Shown here: positions 1-5,562 of the stretch, one piece after another
Layout: each line of letters begins with the position of its first letter
How positions within the stretch are numbered: position 1 is the first letter of the stretch
From: Bacteroidota bacterium
GTDB lineage: Bacteria > Bacteroidota > Bacteroidia > Flavobacteriales > Flavobacteriaceae
Direction: 5' to 3'
Assembly (NCBI GenBank): GCA_023393485.1
Contig: JAEWLD010000167.1
Coordinates: 1 to 11,290, forward strand
Length of the DNA: 11,290 nucleotides
Made by a program: the position numbers and the translations under genes
The notes under the pieces: generated by a model
The model's input: only the letters and a program-made list of their open reading frames with translations
The model's database searches: none
What the model was told of the DNA's origin: nothing

Positions 1-88
1 TTATGCATCATTGTTACAAAATTGTTAAAGCATCGTCTAACGCCGATAATAATAATCGTTCAACGACGTTTTAGTTAAAATTTGCTTA

Positions 89-955
89 ATGAGAAAGTTG
101 TTATATTTTTTGCCATTTGTCGTTGCCTTGGCCATTTTCTCGGTTTCGTGCAATAGTGAAGACGCGCAGGAACCGATGCTGATTGTCAAGTTCAGGTTTG
201 ATCCGAATCAGGCGCGGCTCAACAACCTCGGCGCACCTACGCCGGTTCCGGCCGGTAACGCGGCGCAAACTCCGATTTTCAATTCAATCTCGTCGCATTA
301 CCTTGAATTCGCGCCCACTGCCTACACTCAATTGGGCGATGGCGTCGTTTTGTACCACGCGCCAGAAACTTCTGAAGGCGGCGCAAATGCAATTGATTTC
401 AGCAAGTCTAAAATCGTCGCTGAGGACGAAGTTTTCCTGAGGATTCCTTTGAGCCAGGTGGCGAGCGGCACGTACCGTTACGTGCGTTGTTCGCTTGCGT
501 ATCAAAATTATGGAATCTCAGTGCGCCAAAACGGCGTTGATTACAATGGAACGCTTGCCAGTTTCGTGGGCTTCAATACTTATATCACAACCCATAGCAT
601 CGGAAATAATTTCTTTACGATAAATGGCAATCGCGCGCAGGGTTATTGGGCTTTCGGGCTTGACGGCAACGCCTATTCGGCTCAAGGACAGGCGCCCGCC
701 GGCGCAACAACAGTCCCGAATCCGTTGGCTGCGACTTCAGAAATCCCGCCCGGTTCATGCGTTGTCACCGGGCAATTTGTCAATGATCTGCAGATTACGG
801 GAAATGAGACGCGGGACATTGTAGTCACTTTGTCTTTGTCTATCAACCACAGCTTTGAATGGCAAGAGGTGAATGCCGACGGAAAGTTTGAACCAGCGGC
901 CGGTGAAAGCGTCGTCGACATGGGCTTGCGCGGCCTGATTCCGTCATACCAGTAA
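89..955 (+). CDS. Unidentified secreted lipoprotein, 288 aa
   Basis: I do not recognise the family with confidence. The N-terminus is a clear lipoprotein signal: basic start (MRK), hydrophobic core, and a lipobox ending SVSC, so Cys21 should be the lipidated residue. The residues after it, NSED, are acidic, which resembles the surface lipoprotein export signal described in Bacteroidetes, so an outer-surface location is plausible (inference). The mature part looks all-beta, with alternating hydrophobic strands and Gly/Asn-rich loops. An early strand (LIVKFRFD), a central ETSEGGANAIDF segment and a C-terminal run of strands ending in a Asp/Gly-rich turn (NADGKFEPAAGE) loosely recall the MbnP-like fold, but this is a weak resemblance. 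It has no lysine- or zinc-type catalytic motif I can see. The ATG at 89 is chosen because it puts the signal peptide at the very N-terminus. It stands alone ahead of the sdh operon, 112 bases away and with its own reading frame intact. Confidence 0.8.
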   Translation: MRKLLYFLPFVVALAIFSVSCNSEDAQEPMLIVKFRFDPNQARLNNLGAPTPVPAGNAAQTPIFNSISSHYLEFAPTAYTQLGDGVVLYHAPETSEGGANAIDFSKSKIVAEDEVFLRIPLSQVASGTYRYVRCSLAYQNYGISVRQNGVDYNGTLASFVGFNTYITTHSIGNNFFTINGNRAQGYWAFGLDGNAYSAQGQAPAGATTVPNPLAATSEIPPGSCVVTGQFVNDLQITGNETRDIVVTLSLSINHSFEWQEVNADGKFEPAAGESVVDMGLRGLIPSYQ

Positions 956-959
956 CGGG

Positions 960-1000
960 TTTTCGCTAAATTTTTTAAATTGATTATAAATAAGCGAAAA
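960..1000. repeat. Inverted repeat TTTTCGCT-N25-AGCGAAAA upstream of sdhC
   Basis: Perfect 8-base arms lie at 960-967 and 993-1000, separated by an A/T-only-rich 25-base loop. The left arm begins five bases after the stop codon of the lipoprotein gene, and the right arm ends two bases before the TTG of the predicted sdh promoter. The right arm is not followed by a T run, so it is not a standard Rho-independent terminator. It could be a weak terminator for the lipoprotein transcript or a binding site for a regulator of sdh. The structure is seen directly; either role is inference. Confidence 0.5.
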
Positions 1001-1002
1001 GG

Positions 1003-1033
1003 TTGTAGTTAAATCCAATTAGCTGTATTTTTG
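1003..1033 (+). promoter_or_regulatory. Flavobacterial promoter for the sdhCAB operon
   Basis: A TTG at 1003-1005 is followed after 20 bases by TATTTTTG at 1026-1033. This matches the primary sigma factor consensus of Flavobacterium/Bacteroidetes, TTG-N17-23-TAnnTTTG, at every fixed position. Transcription would start a few bases after 1033, leaving a leader of roughly 25-30 bases before the sdhC ATG at 1068. No ribosome-binding sequence of the Shine-Dalgarno type is present, as is usual for this group. Confidence 0.7.
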
Positions 1034-1067
1034 TGGTGATTTTTTTAAATAAACTCCACAAAACCCT

Positions 1068-1928
1068 ATGGCAAAATCTGCTTTATTAAAATCATCCCTT
1101 GCTAAGAAATACTGGATGGCCTTGACAGGCTTGTTTTTGTGCCTGTTTCTCATTGGGCATTTGGCCGGAAACCTCCAGTTGATTTTTGCCGATGATAACG
1201 CTTTTAACCAGTATGCGCTTTTTATGACCAGCAATCCTGCGGTCAAGGTGCTTTCTTATCTCACTTATTTTTCGATTCTCTTTCACGCAGTTGACGGTAT
1301 TTTACTGACCATTCAAAATGCCAAGGCAAGACCGATTGCTTACGCCAGGAACAAGCCTGAAACGAATACCAAATGGGCCTCGCGCAACATGGCATTGCTT
1401 GGAACATTGATTTTGATTTTTATCATAACACATATGGCCAATTTTTGGGGCCGGATGCATTTCGACAAGAATATGCCGCTGCAAAAGCTCGTTGTCGAAA
1501 CCGAAATGATGCCCGGGATGGGAAAAATGAAGCGCGAGTTTTACGTGACTTCTGCCTGGGGACAGGATAAATACCTTCCGGTTGAGTCTGTCGATGGGAA
1601 AAAAGTCGTCATTGAAGGCAACAAGTTTTATGCAATGCAGCCCAAGAAAATCCTGATCGGGGAAGGCTACAAAGACCTTTATAAAATCACGGTTGAGTTC
1701 TTTCAAGACGCCAAATACGGCTTGCTTTTTACACTGCTTTACGTCGTGTCGATGATCGTGCTGGCGTTCCACCTCAATCACGGATTTGGTTCTGCATTCC
1801 AATCAATGGGCTGGAACCATCGTAAATACAACCGCCTGATCAAGAATTTCGGAACGTTGTTTTCGATCGTTGTTCCGCTGTTGTTTGCCATCATTCCGTT
1901 ATACATTCATTTCCTTCTAAAAGCTTAA
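1068..1928 (+). CDS. sdhC: Succinate dehydrogenase cytochrome b subunit (SdhC)
   Basis: This is the membrane anchor of the succinate:quinone oxidoreductase, of the single-polypeptide, five-helix, di-heme b type found in Bacteroidetes, Bacillus and Wolinella. It carries the quinone site and binds the SdhA/SdhB dimer to the inner membrane. Predicted membrane helices lie at about residues 16-40, 60-83, 106-127, 216-236 and 258-283. Candidate axial heme ligands are His31 (IGHLAGN), His73 (FHAVDG), His122 (THMANF) and His235 (AFHLNHG), one in each of helices I-IV. Between helices III and IV there is a polar stretch of about 85 residues (128-215), far longer than the short connector in the Wolinella/Bacillus proteins; by the family's topology it should face the periplasm. 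The gene ends two bases before sdhA, so the two are translationally close. No separate sdhD exists or is needed. Identification is firm; whether the enzyme runs mainly as succinate dehydrogenase or fumarate reductase cannot be read from sequence. Confidence 0.95.
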   Translation: MAKSALLKSSLAKKYWMALTGLFLCLFLIGHLAGNLQLIFADDNAFNQYALFMTSNPAVKVLSYLTYFSILFHAVDGILLTIQNAKARPIAYARNKPETNTKWASRNMALLGTLILIFIITHMANFWGRMHFDKNMPLQKLVVETEMMPGMGKMKREFYVTSAWGQDKYLPVESVDGKKVVIEGNKFYAMQPKKILIGEGYKDLYKITVEFFQDAKYGLLFTLLYVVSMIVLAFHLNHGFGSAFQSMGWNHRKYNRLIKNFGTLFSIVVPLLFAIIPLYIHFLLKA

Positions 1929-1930
1929 TC

Positions 1931-3931
1931 ATGGCATTAGATTCAAAAATTCCAGCTGGTCCTATCGCTGAAAAATGGACAAATCATAAGAATCATATCA
2001 ATCTCGTCAATCCGGCCAATAAAAGAAATATTGACATTATCGTTGTCGGTACTGGTCTTGCCGGAGGTTCAGCCGCGGCAACGTTGGCTGAATTGGGTTA
2101 CAACGTAAAGGCATTTTGCTTTCAGGATTCGCCGCGTCGCGCGCACTCTATTGCGGCGCAGGGCGGTATCAACGCCGCGAAAAACTACCGTGGCGACGGC
2201 GACTCGACTTTCAGGCTCTTTTACGACACCGTAAAAGGCGGCGATTATCGCGCCCGTGAAGCCAATGTCCACCGTCTGGCTGAAGTTTCGGCAAATATCA
2301 TCGACCAATGCGTGGCGCAAGGCGTTCCGTTGGCGCGTGAATACGGCGGTTTGCTCGACAACCGTTCGTTTGGCGGTACGCTCGTCTCGCGTACATTCTA
2401 TGCGAAAGGCCAAACCGGACAGCAATTATTGCTCGGCGCTTATTCGGCAATGAACCGTCAAATCGGCCGCGGCAAAATCAAGATGTACAATCGTCATGAA
2501 ATGCTTGATCTGGTCATCGTAAACGGAAAAGCGCGTGGTATTATCGCGCGAAACTTGATTACAGGAGAGATTGAACGACATTCGGCCCACGCTGTGGTAA
2601 TTGGTTCGGGCGGATACGGAAATGTATTTTTCCTTTCGACCAACGCGATGGGCAGCAACGCCACCGCAGCCTGGAAAATCCACAAAAAAGGCGCGTTCTT
2701 CGCCAACCCTTGTTACACGCAAATTCACCCGACTTGTATTCCGGTTTCTGGCGATCACCAATCGAAATTGACCTTGATGTCGGAATCGCTCCGCAATGAC
2801 GGCCGAATTTGGGTGCCGAAAACGCTCGAAGATGCACAAGCGATTCGTGAAGGCCGTAAAAAACCAACCGATTTGTCTGAGGAGCAGCGCGAATATTATC
2901 TTGAGAGACGTTATCCGGCCTATGGAAACCTGGTGCCGCGCGATGTGGCTTCGAGAGCTGCCAAGGAAAGATGTGATGCCGGCTATGGCGTCAACAAAAC
3001 CGGCGAGGCGGTTTATCTCGATTTTGCTTCGGCAATCCAGCGTTACGGCAAGGAGCAGGCGAGAATCAGGCATTTGGATGAAAACGATGCTGCGCTCGTG
3101 AAGAAACTCGGCACCGAAGTCATCGAAGAGAAATACGGCAACTTATTTCAGATGTACGAAAAAATCGTCGACGAGAACCCGTATGTAACGCCGATGATGA
3201 TTTATCCTGCGGTTCACTATACGATGGGCGGAACTTGGGTCGACTACAATTTGATGACGACGATTCCCGGTTGTTTCTCAATCGGCGAATCCAACTTTTC
3301 AGATCACGGCGCAAACCGTCTCGGCGCGTCTGCGTTGATGCAAGGCCTGGCCGACGGCTATTTTGTCTTGCCGTATACAATCGGGGATTATCTTGCCGCC
3401 GACATCAGGACCGGCGCGATACCAACCAATACTTCGGAATTCGACGAGGCTGAAAAGAATGTGCGCGACCAATTGGTGAAATTCATCAACAACAACGGTA
3501 CGCATTCCGTTGATTATTTCCATAAAAGACTTGGTAAAATCATGTGGGACAAAGTCGGTATGGCACGTAATGCCAAAGGCTTGTCTGAAGCGATTGTCGA
3601 GATAGCGGCTTTGCGCGAAGAATTCCACCGCGATGTCAAAGTGCCGGGTTCAATGAATTCGTTCAACCAGGAGCTCGAAAAAGCGATGCGTGTAGCCGAT
3701 TTCCTCGAACTTGGTGAATTGTTCGCCAAAGATGCACTCCATAGAAATGAGTCTTGTGGCGGGCATTTCCGTGAAGAATACCAAACCGAAGAAGGCGAAG
3801 CACAGCGCGATGACGAAAATTTCGCCTACGTTGCGGCATGGGAATATAAAGGCAATCCAAGCGATGCCGTGCTGCATAAAGAGCCGCTCGTGTTCGACAA
3901 CGTCAAACTGGTCCAAAGAAGTTATAAATAA
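1931..3931 (+). CDS. sdhA: Succinate dehydrogenase/fumarate reductase flavoprotein subunit (SdhA)
   Basis: This is the catalytic subunit that interconverts succinate and fumarate, using covalently bound FAD. The dinucleotide-binding motif GTGLAGG is at residues 40-46. His72 in the [11 protein letters not shown] motif is the expected covalent FAD attachment site. Residues matching the E. coli SdhA dicarboxylate site are all present: His266 (QIHPTC), Arg337 (PRDVASR), His429 (VHYTMGG) and Arg463 (HGANRLGAS). The C-terminal region has the usual [11 protein letters not shown] helix and acidic segment. At 666 residues it is typical of the Bacteroidetes/Bacillus-type flavoproteins. The ATG at 1931 lies two bases after the sdhC stop, and the N-terminus has the extended leader common in this subgroup rather than a signal peptide, so the protein is cytoplasmic and faces the inner side of the membrane. 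It is followed by a 70-base spacer before sdhB. Confidence 0.97.
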   Translation: MALDSKIPAGPIAEKWTNHKNHINLVNPANKRNIDIIVVGTGLAGGSAAATLAELGYNVKAFCFQDSPRRAHSIAAQGGINAAKNYRGDGDSTFRLFYDTVKGGDYRAREANVHRLAEVSANIIDQCVAQGVPLAREYGGLLDNRSFGGTLVSRTFYAKGQTGQQLLLGAYSAMNRQIGRGKIKMYNRHEMLDLVIVNGKARGIIARNLITGEIERHSAHAVVIGSGGYGNVFFLSTNAMGSNATAAWKIHKKGAFFANPCYTQIHPTCIPVSGDHQSKLTLMSESLRNDGRIWVPKTLEDAQAIREGRKKPTDLSEEQREYYLERRYPAYGNLVPRDVASRAAKERCDAGYGVNKTGEAVYLDFASAIQRYGKEQARIRHLDENDAALVKKLGTEVIEEKYGNLFQMYEKIVDENPYVTPMMIYPAVHYTMGGTWVDYNLMTTIPGCFSIGESNFSDHGANRLGASALMQGLADGYFVLPYTIGDYLAADIRTGAIPTNTSEFDEAEKNVRDQLVKFINNNGTHSVDYFHKRLGKIMWDKVGMARNAKGLSEAIVEIAALREEFHRDVKVPGSMNSFNQELEKAMRVADFLELGELFAKDALHRNESCGGHFREEYQTEEGEAQRDDENFAYVAAWEYKGNPSDAVLHKEPLVFDNVKLVQRSYK

Positions 3932-3934
3932 TGA

Positions 3935-3985
3935 GTCGAAAGTCAAAGGTCGAAAGTCAAAAGACTTGAGATTCCGACTTTAGAC
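3935..3985. repeat. Tandem heptamer repeat and inverted partner between sdhA and sdhB
   Basis: Two 14-base units, GTCGAAAGTCAAAG at 3935-3948 and GTCGAAAGTCAAAA at 3949-3962, differ only at their last base. Each is itself built from two related heptamers (GTCGAAA, GTCAAAR). Downstream at 3976-3985 lies GACTTTAGAC, which pairs with GTCGAAAGTC at 3949-3958 except at one position, so a stem-loop can form in the mRNA. The unit begins four bases after the sdhA stop and ends 16 bases before the sdhB start. This is seen directly; an effect on message stability or on the SdhA:SdhB ratio is inference. Confidence 0.75.
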
Positions 3986-4001
3986 ATTCAAACTGAAAGG
4001 T

Positions 4002-4745
4002 ATGAATCTCAAATTAAAAATATGGCGTCAACAGAACGCCGCCGACAAAGGGAAAATGGTTGATTACAATATCGCCGGCGTGTCGCCCGACATGTCTTTC
4101 CTTGAAATGCTTGATGTTTTAAATGAGCAAATCATCGGCAAAGGTGAAGATCCGGTCGCATTTGACCACGACTGCCGCGAAGGTATTTGTGGCATGTGTT
4201 CGTTATTTATCAATGGCGAAGCGCACGGCCCAGACCGCGGTGTGACAACCTGCCAATTGCACATGCGCAAATTCAAGGACGGCGATACGATTTACATTGA
4301 ACCATTCCGCGCCAAGGCATTTCCGGTAATCAAGGATTTGGTCGTTGACCGCAGTTCTTTTGACCGTATCCAGCATGCCGGCGGATTTATTTCGGTGAAT
4401 ACATCCGGAAATACGATTGACGCGAATGCTATCCCGATCAACAAAGACGACGCTGATACGGCTTTTGATGCGGCAACCTGCATCGGTTGTGGCGCATGTG
4501 TCGCAAGCTGTAAAAACGCATCGGCGATGTTGTTTGTTTCGGCAAAAGTTTCCCAATTCGCGTTGTTGCCGCAAGGCCAGATTGAAGCCGCAGACCGCGT
4601 TTTGAACATGGTTCGTCAAATGGATGCCGAAGGATTCGGAAACTGTACCAACACCGGCGCGTGCGAAGTTGAATGCCCGAAAGGAATTTCCCTTGAAAAC
4701 ATCGCAAGAATGAACCGCGAATATTTGACAGCGAGCATAAAATAA
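4002..4745 (+). CDS. sdhB: Succinate dehydrogenase/fumarate reductase iron-sulfur subunit (SdhB)
   Basis: This subunit passes electrons from the flavin of SdhA to the hemes and quinone of SdhC through three iron-sulfur clusters. The N-terminal plant-type ferredoxin domain has Cys58, Cys63, Cys66 and Cys84 for the [2Fe-2S] centre. The C-terminal domain has Cys160, Cys163, Cys166 and Cys170 ([11 protein letters not shown]), then Cys215, Cys221 and Cys225 ([11 protein letters not shown]). By the family pattern the first three of the former group and the last of the latter hold the [4Fe-4S] cluster, and the remaining cysteines hold the [3Fe-4S] cluster. All expected ligands are present, and 247 residues is normal for the Bacteroidetes form. 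It is the last gene of the operon: a hairpin terminator follows about 20 bases after the stop. No independent promoter is evident in the sdhA-sdhB spacer, so it should be read from the sdhC promoter. Confidence 0.97.
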   Translation: MNLKLKIWRQQNAADKGKMVDYNIAGVSPDMSFLEMLDVLNEQIIGKGEDPVAFDHDCREGICGMCSLFINGEAHGPDRGVTTCQLHMRKFKDGDTIYIEPFRAKAFPVIKDLVVDRSSFDRIQHAGGFISVNTSGNTIDANAIPINKDDADTAFDAATCIGCGACVASCKNASAMLFVSAKVSQFALLPQGQIEAADRVLNMVRQMDAEGFGNCTNTGACEVECPKGISLENIARMNREYLTASIK

Positions 4746-4765
4746 TCGGTGAAATTAAATATATA

Positions 4766-4798
4766 AAAGCGTGCTCATTTCTTTGGGCGCGCTTTTTT
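4766..4798. terminator. Rho-independent terminator of sdhCAB, probably bidirectional
   Basis: AAAGCGTGC at 4766-4774 pairs with GCGCGCTTT at 4787-4795 over nine base pairs, one of them a G-U wobble, around a 12-base loop. A T run continues to 4798. On the opposite strand the same stem is followed by TTTTATATATTT, so it could also stop the convergent lipoprotein transcript. The convergent gene's stop codon is at the edge of the loop (4775-4777), so the right-hand arm is also protein-coding. Confidence 0.8.
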
Positions 4799-5512
4799 AT
4801 TGACTTTTATTAAAATCGGATCGATGCGGAGTGAAGCCATATCGCCATACGACAACGGCGCCGTCCGGATGCTATGGATTTTTACCTCGCCATTGTGTTT
4901 CATCTTCTTTATCATCTCGAGCGCTTTGCCGGTAAATTTTGTTCCTTCGATATCGACATTGATTCCGTACGGGAATTCGACCTTAAATCCCGTTATGATA
5001 AAATCGAGGTCGTAGTCAAAATCCTGCATCTGCAACCCTACTTCTGCGCGGGCAATTTCTTCTTCGGTCAGGCTGGTCGCATGGGGTGCCAAACCCGTAT
5101 TGTGAAGCACAAGTTTCGGATTGGGAATATTGCGGACGTTAAACGTTCGGGTTTCTGTAAATGTAGAGCCATCGCGCATTGAAGCGGTAATTTTGATATC
5201 GGTTTTCATTGCCGGACCCGGACTGATTTTATAGTGCCCGAAATCATCGGTCTTAACAACACCGTTTCCTTCGACCTTTGTGGCTACTGCATTCGGGACG
5301 ATGATCGTGAGCGGGTTCTTGATGCCCCGGTAAAGTGTTTTCTTTGTCCGATCTACAGAAATGACTGCAAACGCGCTGTCCTTTACCGGTTGCGCAGGTG
5401 TAGATGCATCGGCAGCGGCTGGCGCTTTGGATGCAGCGCCTGGCTGTTTGGCAGTACATCCGATAAGAAACAACGCAACTGCGGCAAATGCAAATTCATT
5501 AAATAGTTTCAT
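4775..5512 (-). CDS. Lipoprotein resembling the C-terminal domains of GldM
   Basis: The 245-residue product begins with a lipoprotein signal peptide with lipobox LIGC (Cys19), followed by an Ala/Pro-rich flexible linker to about residue 45. The rest resembles the last two periplasmic domains of GldM, the motor/stator protein of gliding and type IX secretion. The recognisable pattern is a domain with YRGIKNPLTIIVP near residue 62 and a closing FNVRNIPNP, then a domain with DFDYDLDFIITGFKV and a final DPILIKVN strand. GldM proper is about 500 residues with an N-terminal membrane helix that binds GldL; that helix and the first two periplasmic domains are missing here. The lysine-rich C-terminus (KKARPKK) is encoded within the sdh terminator. 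There is no gldK, gldL or gldN nearby. After the lipid Cys the residues are TAKQ, not acidic, so a periplasm-facing location is more likely. The domain assignment comes from remembered family motifs, not a search; the function is unknown. Confidence 0.8.
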   Translation of the reverse strand: MKLFNEFAFAAVALFLIGCTAKQPGAASKAPAAADASTPAQPVKDSAFAVISVDRTKKTLYRGIKNPLTIIVPNAVATKVEGNGVVKTDDFGHYKISPGPAMKTDIKITASMRDGSTFTETRTFNVRNIPNPKLVLHNTGLAPHATSLTEEEIARAEVGLQMQDFDYDLDFIITGFKVEFPYGINVDIEGTKFTGKALEMIKKMKHNGEVKIHSIRTAPLSYGDMASLRIDPILIKVNKKARPKK

Positions 5513-5514
5513 AA

Positions 5515-5545
5515 TTGGGTCGTAAAGATTTATGAATTAAATTTA
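5515..5545 (+). promoter_or_regulatory. Possible promoter for the GH92 gene
   Basis: TTG at 5515-5517 is followed after 20 bases by TAAATTTA at 5538-5545, which matches the flavobacterial TAnnTTTG box in all but its last base. The start codon of the mannosidase is 17 bases further on. The -7-like box is a perfect 8-base palindrome, so it reads the same on the other strand, but no TTG lies at the right distance for the divergent lipoprotein gene. It is a weak call because it deviates from consensus and gives a very short leader. Confidence 0.4.
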
Positions 5546-5562
5546 GGCTTTTTTAAAACCTG

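Noticed and set aside
76..84. TAAAATTTG as a promoter box for the first lipoprotein
   Set aside because: It has one base too many for TAnnTTTG and ends only four bases before the ATG, which would leave essentially no leader.
1302..1802. Open frame of 166 codons on the minus strand inside sdhC
   Set aside because: Antisense shadow of sdhC with a Cys/His-rich but patternless translation; no promoter or family resemblance.
2426..3073. Long open frame (215 codons) on the minus strand inside sdhA
   Set aside because: It lies wholly antisense to a strongly conserved gene, has no recognisable domain, and such shadows are expected where GNC/RNY-type codon usage keeps the opposite frame open.
5545..5561. 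AGGC-T run-A run-CCT inverted repeat at the GH92 start
   Set aside because: It is mainly a T/A run with a two-base loop and a bulge, so it is unlikely to form a stable structure.
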